A DNA stretch of 64,000 bases from Diploptera punctata (GCA_030220185.1 JASPKZ010004560.1:572501-636500); one strand, 5' to 3'; shown: positions 1-10,574, counted from the first letter of the stretch. The notes: a model not told the origin generated them from the sequence alone. Made by a program: numbers and translations.

Positions 1-121
1 AGAAGGTGCCTGAAGATAAAGCATATCTTCGAAAAGCTTTGTATTTTAATAATATAACGAACATTATAACATACGTTACTATGGTTGAGGACGATTGTAA
101 CAATAAGGTACAACAATTTTG
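1..121. other. Unassigned A+T-rich flank
   Basis: No coding frame or repeat family is recognised. The last ~27 bases (GTAACAATAAGGTACAAC and following) recur at about 242, on the far side of the first microsatellite block. Confidence 0.5.
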
Positions 122-152
122 TAATTGAATTATTATTATTGTTATTATTATG

Positions 153-212
<60 letters not shown>

Positions 213-413
213 GTTGTTAGTATTGTTACTGTTATTATTATTGTAACAATAAGGTACAACAATTTTTGTAATTGAATTATTATTATAATTATTGTTATTA
301 TTATTATTATTAGTATTGTTATTGTTATTATTACTGATATTATTGTTATTACTATTGTTATTATAGTTACTGTTATTATTGTTATTATTATTATTATTAT
401 TATATCATTATAA
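122..413. repeat. Compound (ATT)n microsatellite with internal duplication
   Basis: Mostly TTA/TTG/TAC triplets. A non-repetitive word, GTAACAATAAGGTACAACAA, occurs at about 97 and again at about 242, so the block contains a duplication with a ~146-bp period rather than one simple tract. Confidence 0.9.
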
Positions 414-822
414 TCGACCGCGGTGGACTAATGGTTATGCTCCTTGCCTATGGTCCCGAGGGTCGCGGGTTCAAACCTGGCCGGGGGTCGATGGATTTTT
501 TTAGGATGGAAAAATCCAACGAGCTAGTCCTCCGGGAGGAACTTTAAGCCGGGGGTCCCGAGTCTGAAGATTTTCAGGCTCGTAAAAGATCCTTAAGCCT
601 GAATGGAAAGGCCTCTAACCAAAATTTACCGAATTTGCCCGTCCTAGCACTACCTTGGTTTCCTAGATGTCAGTATGAGGCGGAACGCTGACCACGGACC
701 ACTCAAATGACATCTATACGAAAACAAGTGTAACTAAATTAGTATGGTTCAAATTCTTCCCTATAGGGGGAGAGCGCCTAAATCTCTGTTAAGGGAAATG
801 TGGGCTTACAAGAAGATTTATT
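414..822 (+). mobile_element. SINE-B, tRNA-derived SINE
   Basis: The head has a tRNA-like promoter: an A-box-like GTGGACTAATGGTTATGC and a B-box-like GGGTTCAAACC. The body (GTCGATGGATTTTT..., CCTCTAACC..., AGATGTCAGTATGAGG...) recurs at 46691-47098 on this strand and at 13572-13877 in reverse. The 3' end runs into an (ATT)n tract. Three divergent copies sharing head and body support a SINE; the parental tRNA was not identified. Confidence 0.75.
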
Positions 823-892
823 ATTATTATTATTATTATTATTACTCGTATTATTATTATTATTATTATTATTACTCGTATTATTATTATTT
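823..892. repeat. (ATT)n microsatellite with two ACTCGT interruptions
   Basis: Two runs of TTA triplets are each closed by ACTCGTATT. It directly follows the SINE-B 3' end and may be its expanded tail. Confidence 0.9.
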
Positions 893-1369
893 GATCTATT
901 AATAATTTGTGTACGTAACTGGGAGTTGAATCAAACTGCACAAGAGTTGAAGTAGTAAGTGTGGGTGATATAGGTGTAAATGTTACATACTGTACCAATG
1001 CGTTGTTAATGATGCGGATTAGTCTAAGCTCTAATTGATCGGAGCGAATATCTGGTGATTAATTGATTGACAAAACACAATATCTACCAACAGATTGTCA
1101 ACTGTTACCTAAACTCTAAAAAATAAAACATCATCCATCATTTTTCTGCCTCACTCAGTGGCATACCTGAATACTTCTTACAAAATATGTGCAACCACAG
1201 GAAATAAGTTTAAAAAGGCTATAACGTTTCCATTTTGATCTATTCTGGAATTTGATTTCTAATAGATACGATATGGAAGTAATATTAATTGCGCGGATTT
1301 CGATTGTGAATTTCTTGTAACCAACTCAGGCATTATCAATCCGGACTTATACAATCAATATATTCATAT
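893..1369. other. Unassigned, no gene seen
   Basis: A+T-rich sequence with no frame longer than about 70 codons and no match to other families in the window. A short (TA)n lies at the right edge. Confidence 0.4.
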
Positions 1370-1755
1370 ATATATATATATGGATCGGAAGTTTGGACAA
1401 TGACACAACATTTCAACAGAATAACTTCAGTTGAAATTTATTTTTTGAGAAGAGCTGCCAGAAAATCCCGACTGGGAAAAATTACAAAATGGATGAATGC
1501 AGAAATAAATATAATGGATGAGATTGAACACAGAAGGGTAAAATGGTATGGACACGTAAGAAGAATGCAGGATGGAAAGACTACGAAAGGCCGACTCTGC
1601 ATAGAAAATTGAAAGAAGGAACAGAAAAGGAAGACCAAGAACAGGTTGAACAACATTCAAAATTCAAGGAGGAAATTTGGTTTAACAGATGAAGACACAG
1701 AGGACAGAGAACGACGGAGAAATTTAATTAAGGGAAATTTGTGAATGTTTGTTGC
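1370..1755 (+). mobile_element. RTE-like LINE fragment, C-terminal domain
   Basis: A readable frame at 1400-1612 carries the C-terminal pattern common to RTE-type non-LTR retrotransposons: FLRRAARKSRLGKI followed by RRVKWYGHVRRM. It is 5'-truncated and stops early, then continues in other frames. This is a dead copy. The subfamily is not fixed, but it resembles the fragment at 9753-10318. Confidence 0.7.
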
Positions 1756-1787
1756 TAACTGATAGTCCATAAGTCCGTAGTTATTTA

Positions 1788-2455
1788 TCATCATCATCAT
1801 CACTCCAGGGTTTAGGCAATTGCCCGTTCCGACTTCATAATGCATCAGCCCAACGTCTTCTAGGTCTTCCAACATCACGTCGTCCTCTTGCTTGATAATT
1901 TCTTGCTAACAATGGATATCTCTCCTTACTCAATCCATCCATGTGATCAATCTATTTCTGTCTGTAATTCGTGACCTTATCCAATAAAGGCTGTACTTTC
2001 AATTATTCTCTTATATCCTCAGTTCTTATTCTATCAAGTCTTGTACATGCTTTAACTTGTCTTAGGAACCTCATCTCCGCCGTCTGTATTCTATCCTTCT
2101 GTTTTTTCACTGGAGCCCAAGTTTCACATCCATACAATATTGTGGGAACCGCCATAACATTATACATTTTTATCTTTGTTTCTTTTCTAATTTTATTTTT
2201 GAATATTCTCTGTATTGTTCCACACACCGTCTGAAATTTATTTATTTTGGAGTCAATATCTCTTTCCACATTGTAGCCAACATCACAGCCCAAATATTTG
2301 AAACTAGACACCTGTTCTATACTTTGATTTTCTAAAATAATCTTGGTTCTCACTGGATCTCTTCCTCTAAAAGCCATGGTCTTCGTTTTCCTTAGAGAAA
2401 TCTTTAGATCATATAATTTACATATTTTATTTAAGCCCTTCCACCACCCTTGTCC
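1788..2455 (-). mobile_element. LINE-D copy, 5'-truncated
   Basis: The (GAT)n tail is at the left edge (ATCATCATC on the plus strand), next to the family's 3' hairpin region. Upstream in element sense a 124-codon frame (2003-2377) reads AFRGRDPVRTKI, SFKYLGCDVGYN, ILYGCETW and CTRLDRIRTEDIR, colinear with the 37958-38431 frame of the longest LINE-D. These are the post-RT C-terminal motifs; no catalytic RT core is present. Confidence 0.8.
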
Positions 2456-2631
2456 TGCGAAGCGCTCGTAACGCTTCTAGGAGACATTCATCTTACTGAG
2501 AAGCTTCATGGAAATCAGCCGGATAGTCATTTATATTTATTTATTTATATATATTCATGTTAATTTCTAAGATTGGTTGGAGAAAACCTTCAATGATGAG
2601 GAAAATTCTCAAAATGAACTTTCATATCCTG
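2456..2631. other. Unassigned spacer
   Basis: Contains a locally less A+T-rich stretch (CCACCCTTGTCCTGCGAAGCGC) of unknown origin followed by TTTA-rich sequence. No gene is seen. Confidence 0.4.
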
Positions 2632-2975
2632 AGGTAATATTTGTAATCATTCCCTGTACAAATCACCTCCCCGAAGTTAAGGTTAATGCTATTTATTCTC
2701 CAACCTCATTCTTGCATGCTTTCCCTCTGGCTATCCTACAAGAAGTTTCTAAGCTCCTCTTTCATTCTCCATTCGTGCTCATCGCAGTCTATGAGACATA
2801 ACTGTTCTTATTATATCTGGTTAGTGATCTTCACCATTCACCTGTCTGTTCATCTCTCTTTGGTCCAAAATTTTCCTGAGAATTTTATTCTGAAATACTC
2901 GTAATCTTTTCTCCTCCCGTAATGTAAGAGTCCCATATTTTACATCCATATAATATAACTGGGAGAATAACAGTT
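2632..2975 (-). mobile_element. LINE-A fragment
   Basis: In reverse it aligns with the C-terminal part of the best LINE-A copy, including the words for CTGTTCTTATTATATCTGG and CACCTGTCTGTTCATCTCTC. Both ends are truncated and the frame is destroyed by indels. Confidence 0.75.
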
Positions 2976-3250
2976 ATGTATATTTTCATCTATGGATGTG
3001 AAACCTGGACATTAACAAAGGCAGAGAGTAAACAAATAGAGGCTGCTGAAATAAAGATGTTGAGAGCAATAGCAGAATACCAAACAACCAATAAAAAGAA
3101 AAATGAAGATATAAGAACAGAACTTAATATATTTAATCTCTGTGAAAGGATAAAATATTATCAAAATGCTTATCTTCAGCACGTATTACGAATGAATAGC
3201 AAGGGGTATCAAAAAATAATTACGATATCGCTTTGCTTACAGTGATTGCT
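2976..3250 (+). mobile_element. RTE-like LINE C-terminal fragment
   Basis: The frame reads IYGCETWTLTKAESKQIEAAEIKML and then NEDIRTELNIFNL, the usual YGCETW...E.kmLR pattern after the RT domain. It abuts the reverse LINE-A piece directly, giving a head-to-head junction at about 2975. Confidence 0.7.
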
Positions 3251-3385
3251 TGAAAATTAAATTTTGGAAGATGAAATTATATTTACTATTTGGATTGTAT
3301 GAAAGGTAGTTTTTAAATAGAATTAATTAGGTTATTGTTGTTTTAGCTGCAATAACGAAGAGAGAAATTTCATCTAATGTATGCC
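3251..3385. other. Unassigned short spacer
   Basis: A+T-rich, with no recognised element. Confidence 0.3.
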
Positions 3386-3572
3386 ACCAATGTTTTTTTC
3401 GATCATCCCCTGTATAATCTACTTCCCTCAAATCATAGTTAATGTTATTCTCCCATCTCATTCTTTGTTACCAACTGGCGTTTTTCCTCTTGTTTTCCTA
3501 CAAGAAGCCTCCATGCACATCTTTCATTCCCCATTGATGCCACATGTTCTGCCCATCGCAGTCTACGAGAGA
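3386..3572 (-). mobile_element. LINE-A fragment
   Basis: Reverse copy of the GRPRMRWENNINYDLREVDY coding region of LINE-A; plus-strand words include CCCTGTATAATCTACTTCCC and CTACAAGAAGC. Truncated at both ends. Confidence 0.8.
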
Positions 3573-5099
3573 AAAAAAATCGACCATTTGAAATCAAAAT
3601 TAGCATTTTTTTGTTTTTTGTACTAAACATAGCCTGTAGTCCAATGTATATGTTGGCAAAGTTTCAGAGGCCTGTGACGCTTCTAAGTGCCCTAAATTAC
3701 GTCAGAGATAAAAGGCTGCGCCAGTTAAATACTACCTGCATGCAAATCTTAAACTTATTTTTCTACACTTTTATTTCCACTGCATTTTTGTACATTCAAA
3801 ATTGAATGGAATTCAGAAATTTTGTCCTAGAAGGTTCAAATTTTTATTGCACATCCTAACAACAATGGGTTGCAAAGCAGTACATGGGTTTCATGATTGA
3901 AGTAGTATTTTAAGAAATAAAAAGTAAAATGTATGCAATTATTATTTTTTCTTCTAATTCCACGCATGAGGTACAACATTTTTTTTCTTCCTTTTTATTC
4001 ACATTATAAGAATTCTAAAGCATGATGTTTTTCTAAATATTTTAGGGGTCTTGTAAAAAAACAGACATTTTACTAAAAAATTGTGGAACCCATTTAGTAA
4101 TAATATATGCAACTTTTTAAATATAATATTTAATAACTCATAAAATAAATGTATCACAAGAATGAAACTTAAACACATCATTATGTATCGTGCAGTGAGT
4201 GTTTGTACAAAACAGCAAGTCTCTAGCTCAAAAGACGTAGAAAATAGAAACTTCACCCATCACCCCGTTAATTACTAAAATAAATATACATAGTGCAAGA
4301 AATACTATGCAATACTCGTGTGGTAAACACATAACGGAATTTCGGAAATAAAAAAATACTCGGCCCAAGCGCTTCGTTTTTTTAAACTTTTCCTCGATCC
4401 GTATCAAGTTTTTATCACACTCGTATATACAATATACTATTAACAAATGCACTTATTACTTACTGACTTTTAACAATAAAACTAACTAAAATCAACTCAT
4501 TTAATTCATTAATGCATCAGTTTTTAGTTAGAACAGTTTGAGTATTTAAATTATAGGATGTTATATTCACTCTGTAGATGTCACCCTGTCACACTTGAAA
4601 GCAAAAAATAGCCTGATGACCATCCTGCTGAACGTAGGACATGAAATAAGGGATTTTGGGAACAGTCTCTTGTACATAAACACTGAAAGAGGCTGTAGCA
4701 GAGAATTAGAAGGATTTGCTCGGAGAAAGCCTCTTACGGAATCTATTTGAAAGGATTTTCTACCCATGTTTTTGTAGTATACGTTTTGGAGTCACTCTGA
4801 CATCTGACAGATGGCGCTGTACCTAAGTAATCGATGGAACTTTTGTTCTAAAATAACATTTAGACACGTTACTAGTTTATTTGTTATTTGGTGTATTCTG
4901 ATTAATTCTACCTCCATTCACATCCTCTTAGCAGAAAAATGTATTATCTTATTCTATTACTCGCCCAAGTTAAGTCTGCACGATTAAAGAGGAAGTACGT
5001 TAGCGCTAGTGTCTCGTAAGTATTTCTCTATGGAAGGGAAAATCCCTGAACACGAGTGGAAAGCATTACATGGTTTATTAATAAATAGGATCTTCTTGG
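3573..5099. other. Unassigned A+T-rich region without a gene
   Basis: About 1.5 kb with only short random frames and no family shared with the rest of the window. A minus-strand frame at 4567-4767 (66 codons) has no recognisable motif and I do not call it. Confidence 0.45.
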
Positions 5100-5116
5100 T
5101 GATAAATAATTGTATT

Positions 5117-5173
<57 letters not shown>
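5100..5173. repeat. (AC)n-(TA)n compound dinucleotide repeat
   Basis: About 11 AC units are followed by about 18 AT units. It sits at the distal edge of the reverse CGGCG element. Confidence 0.95.
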
Positions 5174-5174
<1 letters not shown>

Positions 5175-5566
5175 CGAATGTATGTCTCTCTGTGTGTCTG
5201 TTTGTCCTTTATAGACTTCTAAACCGTTCAACCGATCTTCATGATAATTTCTATATACAGGTTTTTAGATACGGCGAGTGTTTAGCCGTTATCTATTATG
5301 TTCTGAAATCATTAGGTGTAGGAGTTCACCTGAAACGAACATTTAAAAATCGCTGTAGCAATCGCAATTTTCGAGGTTGTATAACAAATATCGTATTAAA
5401 ATCAGCGAAATTCGACCGTTAGAAATGGGAGTTTACCTGAAATTTCAAATTAAAATTTTACTCTAGCAACCGCCATGTTTGGTTCGTCGCAGTGTACATC
5501 ATATAATTAATTAATCCTAAATATTTAATTTTTCGAGGCGTAGCAGCGCACGCCGGGTATTAGCCA
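5174..5566 (-). repeat. CGGCG-family dispersed repeat, reverse copy
   Basis: In reverse it starts with CTAATACCCGGCGTGCGCTGC and ends near TGTCTGTTTGTCC, where it meets the TA repeat. Shared words with other copies include TTAGGTGTAGGAGTTCACCTG-like and AAAAATCGCT segments (also at 41600-41815). No coding capacity is seen. Sequences of this style are widespread non-autonomous repeats in invertebrates; the class is undetermined. Confidence 0.7.
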
Positions 5567-5569
5567 GTT

Positions 5570-6291
5570 ATCATAAGTAATGCCACGAGTGATTTCCAAA
5601 TTATCGATAAATTCACGACTCACGAAGTGAGGAGTGAATTTATCTAGAGAATTTGGAAATCAAGAGTGGCATTTGTTAGGACTATTTAACGAATAAAATT
5701 AAGCTGTTTACTCACAAATCATTATTTAACTGTAGTTATTTCAAAATATTTATATATTTAATGCAAACGGCGATGTTTGAAAACAAATGAGAAACGATAG
5801 GTACGCTTCTACTGCTTCTTTTGTTTATCACTGCAACCAGATCATACTATTTATTGCCAAAGGAACGCAATATTGTAAAATGCTCTCTAGTGGAGAAAAA
5901 ATGAAACATCAATCTGTATATTAATTCATTTCTGATGTCGTATGATGTAAATATTACAATTATATTTTTCTGGATTATTACCTGGGAAAAAATACATTTA
6001 AGAAAGTCAAACAGTGGTTTCTTTTTTTTGGTGGTATAATAAATTGCTACAAATGTTGACATGTATGCACTATATATACAATCTGGTAGCCGTATTTCTT
6101 ATAGGCTCAGTCACTGCAAAATAACGGTCAGACCTGTTCAGAATATTAAAAAGGAGGAGCTTTGTTTAATATATGGTAATTATAACACTGATAAATATTT
6201 CGTGAAACACGACTCTGATTGGTTGTAAAACAGAAATCATTGAAACGTGATTGGTCATTGACTCCCATTTGGGGCATGAGTTAAATAGTCA
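5570..6291 (+). mobile_element. FB element, copy 1
   Basis: Non-coding ~720-bp repeat. The left part (5578-5674) is an imperfect foldback with arms of about 45 bases, from AATGCCACGAGTGATTTCC to GGAAATCAAGAGTGGCATT. The body is bounded by an inverted 11-mer, GACTATTTAAC at 5680-5690 and its complement at 6280-6290. The right end carries two ATTGG (inverted CCAAT) words. Six copies exist in the window. It is probably a non-autonomous DNA element; the superfamily is unknown. Confidence 0.8.
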
Positions 6292-6388
6292 ATAAAATTC
6301 ATATCACTACCAAGACTAGCGTCGATATCGAAAAATGAGTTGACAATTTTGATATTTTGGTTTGGTCATTTGAGTTTTATTGATAACT
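6292..6388 (+). repeat. Short dispersed repeat linking FB and CGGCG copies
   Basis: Resembles 61397-61500: a CTAGCGTCGATATCGAAA/GTTGAC segment, then TTTGGT...TTTGAGTTTTATTGATAA. In the other copy the first part is a clear hairpin around TTTCGATAG. Confidence 0.5.
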
Positions 6389-7592
6389 AGCTAATACCCG
6401 GCGTGCGCTGCTACTCCTATGCTTGCCCGGGAATCAGCTTATCCCGATCTTCTTGGCATTAATGAAAGACAAAAATGGTTATTGTGAGTTATCCGTAAAA
6501 GAAAAACATATGCCGTCGCGGATATTTTTGAAGAGATTTTTGAGATATTTAATTCCCTGTGCAATAATTTTGTATATAATGTCCACCACTGTGGTCTCGA
6601 GGTAGCGTGCTGCCTTGTCACGCAGCGGGCCCGGGTTCGATCCCCGGTCGGAACATTTTTTCTGGGTGAGGTTTTTATCGGGGTTTTTCCTCACCTGTAA
6701 GACAAATGACAGAAAACTTTAAGGCCCGAACGGTCCCCGAAAACATATGGCCATCGCAATCATCATCATTCATATTCATTTTAGATTAAACTTAGGATTA
6801 AGGACTCTCCTGGCGCACCATTATCATCACCCGTCATATCATCGGGGCAACGTAACCCCGCCTTCCAGGCACCCCAACCTCAGAAGTGGGTTACAAATAC
6901 GCCATGCCAGGAGAGAACACCAGGAATGTCGAAAGACAACCTGGGGCATTCGAAATAAAATAATTTTGTATATTTCTTATGGTTTAGGCAGCGTAAGCAA
7001 TTTAAGCGTCAAAATAGGGACTTTATTTCACGTTTTTCACTACAAAGGGTGATTTTGAGGGGTGAAGTGGTTGAGTATTACAACTCTCTTATAGTATATG
7101 TTCATCCCCGGAATCTCCTGAACATTTTTCGAACACCCCCATCAGAATCGGATGAACGGTGTGGCAGAGTATGCTTGCCCGGGAATCTACTTATCCCGAT
7201 CTTTTTTGGAATCAATGAAATACAAAAATGGTTATTGTGAGTTATCCGTAAAAGATAAACATATGCTGTCGCGGACGTTTTGTAGAGTTTTTTGAGATAT
7301 TCAATTCTGGGTACATTAATTAGGTTAGGCTATTTGTTATGGTTTAGGCAGCGTAAGACATTTAAGCGTCAAAATAGAGATTTTATTTCACGTTTTTCAC
7401 TACAAAGGGTTATTTTTAGGGGTGAAGGGTTTGAGTATTACAACTCTCTTATAGCCTATGTTGATCCCGGGAATCTCCTGAACATTTTGCAAAAAAACCC
7501 ATCACAATCGTATCAACGGTATGGTCGCGCATAGAATACGAATAAACAAACCAACAAACAAACAAACAAACATTAATTTTTATATATTAGAT
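6389..7592 (+). repeat. CGGCG-family element, two tandem monomers
   Basis: Starts CTAGCTAATACCCGGCGTGC and ends near TATATATTAGAT after an AAAC repeat. Two units of about 356-360 bp can be seen: GCTTGCCCGGGAATC at 6421 and 7173, and TATGGTTTAGGCAGCGTAAG at 6978 and 7338. The first unit is interrupted by SINE-A. The outermost CTAATA/TATTAG are complementary. Confidence 0.75.
6578..6958 (+). mobile_element. SINE-A with unusual 3' half
   Basis: Flanked by a perfect 15-bp target duplication, AATAATTTTGTATAT (6563-6577 and 6959-6973). The tRNA-like head has TGGTCTCGAGG (A-box-like) and GGTTCGATCCC (B-box); the middle is the usual CTGGGTGAGGTTTTTATCGGGG body. After ATCATCATT the normal SINE-A 3' half is replaced by an unrelated segment (GATTAAACTTAGGATTAAGG ... 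CATGCCAGGAGAG) that still lies inside the duplication. Confidence 0.9.
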
Positions 7593-7965
7593 ATGCAATA
7601 CAATTACATGGTTGTGAAATTACTCATCTAGTCGACGACTGCTGAAGGTTTCGGATAATTTAAAATCACAGTGATTGTCACCTCTCTATTAACAGCCTCA
7701 CAACCTAAAACAGGGGGGCGGAAATTGACAACATGTAATAAGGAAGGTAAAGGAGGGACATCTTATTCCCCAGTAGGAACATGCTTGCTGGATTATTAAT
7801 TTGGTCAACGATTATTATAGGCGACGAGTCATTTAAAAAGCACAGTATTTTCCATTCAAATAACACAATGGAGTGGACAAGAAGTGGTAACATAGTAAGA
7901 AAAGGAAGAGATTCAACAGCACATTGCATATTTTCCGCGTGCAGATTTAACTTGGACGAGTAATA
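7593..7965. other. Unassigned, no gene seen
   Basis: Contains overlapping short frames on both strands at 7705-7963 that look like chance; no motif or repeat match. Confidence 0.4.
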
Positions 7966-8156
7966 ACTAACTAACTTGTACTAACGAACCCGTGGATTCA
8001 TAACCCCGCGGACATAAGCTCTCCATACATCCCTATCCTGAGCTAATGTTTTCTAATCATCCCCTGAATAACCTACTTCCCTCAAATCATAGTTAATGTT
8101 ATTCTCCCACGTCATTCTTGGTCTACCAACTGGGCGTTTTCCCTCTGGTTTTACTT
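7966..8156 (-). mobile_element. LINE-A 3' end
   Basis: Left edge has AACTAACTAAC (the TTAG tail in reverse), then CGAACCCGTGGATTCAT and TCTCCATACATCCCTATCC. 5'-truncated in the GRPRMRWENN coding region. Confidence 0.85.
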
Positions 8157-8199
8157 GTACGAAAAATACTGTTCAAAATTGTGCATACATCTACTCCAA

Positions 8200-8420
8200 G
8201 CTATTAGTGCACTTGCTTCCGTCTCTTATCTTACGATCACACCAGAACTTCCTAATTCAAATCTGACAACATGGAACTTCCCAATCCTCTAATTTCTATA
8301 ACATATTTTATCCACTGCCAGACTTTTGAACTCCTTACCATAAGATATTAAGGGACTGCCTGGCATTAGCTTCTTTTAAAATAAATTTTAACGTATTTAT
8401 TTTGTAATTGGTCTTTCAAC
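8200..8420 (+). mobile_element. LINE-E remnant
   Basis: Very decayed match to the C-terminal end of LINE-E: ACGATCACACCAGAACTTCC, CTTTTGAACTCCTTACCA and GGGACTGCCTGGCATTAGC parallel the 10778-11041 copy. No open frame remains. Confidence 0.6.
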
Positions 8421-8641
8421 AGTTTAATTGATGGTTTCAATTTTTTGCTTCTCTAATAATATTCATTTGATTCATTTTTATTTTATTTCATCTTCTTCTT
8501 CCCCCTCCTCTTCTTCTTCTCCTTCTTCTACGCTTGAGAGCTGGCAGCTTGTTGCGTGTTCATTCACTTCAGGTCCGGGGTATAGTGATGTCCTTTCATA
8601 GTAGTTGTGATATTTAATTTGTTTAAATATTAATTTATAAT
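8421..8641. other. Unassigned, with pyrimidine-rich (CTT)n stretch
   Basis: A CTTCTTCCCCCTCCTCTTCTT run at 8490-8530, then unremarkable sequence. Confidence 0.5.
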
Positions 8642-9124
8642 ATTTATTCTTCTTCTTCATCATCATCTTCTTCTTCACTTCACGGGCTAGGCAAAATGCC
8701 TGTTCCACCTCACAGTTGTTCTGTCCATCTTTTCACTGACCTTCCTACATCCCTTGAACCTCTTGGCTTGTAATTAAATGCTGCTTTTTGTAATCTTGTC
8801 TAAACCATTTTCTCTATATTCTTTGATTGTGTAATTTGATGGATATATATTTAACTCTGTTCTTATATCTTCATTCTTTAACCGATCCATTCTTGTGCAG
8901 CCTTTTGTTCTTCTAAGGAAGTCCATTTGTACTCTTTGTATACTATTTTGTAATTTTTTGGTCATTACCCAAGTTTCACTCCCATAAAGTAATGCAGGAA
9001 CGCCAATGTTTTATAAAACTTCAATCTAGTATCTCTCTTGCTTTATTCTTTAATGTTCTATGTATAGTTCCATATATCATTTGAAATCTTGACAGTTTCA
9101 CATTTGCGTCTCTTTCAGTTAATA
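8642..9124 (-). mobile_element. LINE-D copy, (GAA)n tail
   Basis: Left edge is TTCTTCTTCATCATCATC, the tail in reverse, next to the family's 3' hairpin (AGGCA...TGCCT). The frame at 8774-8965 reads VQMDFLRRTKGCTRMDRLKN and EDIRTELNIYP, matching the LINE-D C-terminal module. 5'-truncated. Confidence 0.8.
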
Positions 9125-9350
9125 TTTATTCTATACTTGGCGTGCGCTGCTACAACCTAAATAAATTCAATGTGCTTTTATTTTAATTTTAATAAGTAAA
9201 AAGAAAAATAATTGTAAATGTATATCGTAATTATTTTTAGATACCTCGTGCGTCTGAAAATTAAATATTCCGAATGGCGGTTGCTATAGTAAAATTTTAA
9301 TTTTGGCTCCCTTTAACAAAGTTTCGCGACCGATGAGCTGTGGCACCACC
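9125..9350 (+). repeat. CGGCG-family fragment
   Basis: Begins CTTGGCGTGCGCTGCTACAA, then TATATCGTAATTATTTTTAG as in the 44851-45632 copy, and GGCGGTTGCTATAGTAAAATT as in the 5174-5566 copy. Truncated at the right. Confidence 0.65.
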
Positions 9351-9365
9351 AGTATATTTTCATTA

Positions 9366-9470
9366 CCCATTCGTGCGACATGTCCTGGTCAATAGATTCT
9401 ACGGGACCCAACAGTCATTATATCAGGTTTTCCATACATATTATGTAGCTAACTGTTATGTATCGGTCTA
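9366..9470 (-). mobile_element. LINE-A remnant
   Basis: CCCATTCGTGCGACATGTCC and the following words match the reverse of the GHVARMGNER region; decayed beyond about 9420. Confidence 0.5.
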
Positions 9471-9478
9471 ATTCAAGC

Positions 9479-9479
9479 A

Positions 9480-9549
<70 letters not shown>
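9479..9549. repeat. (ATT)n microsatellite
   Basis: About 23 uninterrupted ATT units, directly at the 3' end of the reverse LINE-F fragment. Confidence 0.95.
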
Positions 9550-9551
9550 TT

Positions 9552-9700
9552 AAGGATTTTCTCTATATTACAGTAGTTATCTTTCAGCCCAAATGTATTT
9601 TGCTCCACCACAGATGTTCATTCTCAGCTTCTTCTTCTTTGAGGTCTCTGCTGATCATATTTCTTCTCAATTCATCCATCCACTGTTCTCTGGGATTTAT
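9552..9700 (-). mobile_element. LINE-F 3' end
   Basis: Diverged reverse copy of the LINE-F terminus (CAACCCAAAGTGATCTTC-type and TCCATCCACTGTTCTCTGGG words). Its tail would be the preceding (ATT)n. Confidence 0.55.
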
Positions 9701-9703
9701 TAT

Positions 9704-9752
9704 TATTAATATTATTATTATTATTATTATTATTGTTATTATTATTATTATC
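9704..9752. repeat. (ATT)n microsatellite
   Basis: ATT units with ATATT and GTT interruptions between two LINE pieces. Confidence 0.9.
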
Positions 9753-10318
9753 CAGTTCGGGATGGATCAACAGATACAATATATGCACTGTTATTTGCGG
9801 ATGACCAGATAATAATTGCTCAAGAATATAAAGACATGGAGTTTATGTTCAGAACATTATTGGGCGAATACGATAACTGGGGTTTGAAAATAAATTTAGA
9901 AAAAAAAAAACATTTTATGTGGGATGTGAAGTAGAAACCGAAGGTTTAATATTAGAAGATCAAAAGGGGTATATTAGAGGATGTGAAGAATTTGAGTATC
10001 TGGGAGTAAAATTAGAAAAAGAGGACAAACAAGAATGTGATATTAAGAATAGAAAAAATAAAGATAGAACATTAATAGCAATGATGAATTGAGTCTTATG
10101 GAACACACATATAACCAGAAAAAAATTACAATTAAATAATTCAATAGTGAGAAGTACTGTCACATATAGAACTTAAGTATGGAAATTCAACAAAAATTTA
10201 TGTCGATGGAAATGGATTTCATAAGGAGAGCAGCAAGATGTTCAAAAGTAGGAAAAATAAGAAATACTGTCATACGAGAAAAATTAAATATTACATATTC
10301 AATAGTAGATTATGTATG
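9753..10318 (+). pseudogene. RTE-like reverse transcriptase remnant with FADD motif
   Basis: Translates, with frameshifts, to ALLFADDQIIIAQEYKDME, then DNWGLKINLEK, EFEYLGVKLEKEDK and FIRRAARCSKVGKIRN. FADD is the catalytic RT box and the YLG...FIRRAAR segment is the post-RT region. Poly(A)-run slippage near 9900 and stops show it is dead. The 3' part is cut off by a reverse SINE-A. Confidence 0.75.
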
Positions 10319-10565
10319 TCCATCCATCCATAGTAATTATGCGAGGGCAGGTCTTTTTACTGCAATCATAGCATTTTCATGCTATGTTTTGCAGCTTTAC
10401 TAGGGAATTATAGGTGTGGTAGCTTCCCGTTGCTTTCCACACCGGTGAAGGATGATGATGATGATGATGGCCGGATGATTTTCGGGGACCGTTGAGCCCT
10501 AAGCTTCCTGACATTTGTCTTACAGGCGAGGAAAAAACTCGAAAAAACCTCACCCAGGAGCCAGG
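10319..10565 (-). mobile_element. SINE-A lacking tRNA head
   Basis: Runs from CCATCCATCCATAGTAATT through the (GAT)n middle to CCTCACCCAGGAGCC in reverse. The tRNA-like promoter half is missing, so this copy is 5'-truncated. It still has the GCATTTTCATGC hairpin word. Confidence 0.85.
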
Positions 10566-10574
10566 TCATCACAC

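Noticed and set aside
132..413. Possible CRISPR-like array or regulatory repeat array in the triplet blocks
   Set aside because: Simple-sequence repeats with no spacer structure; eukaryotic context.
4567..4767. 66-codon minus frame as a small gene
   Set aside because: No motif, no repeat support, average length for chance frames in this composition.
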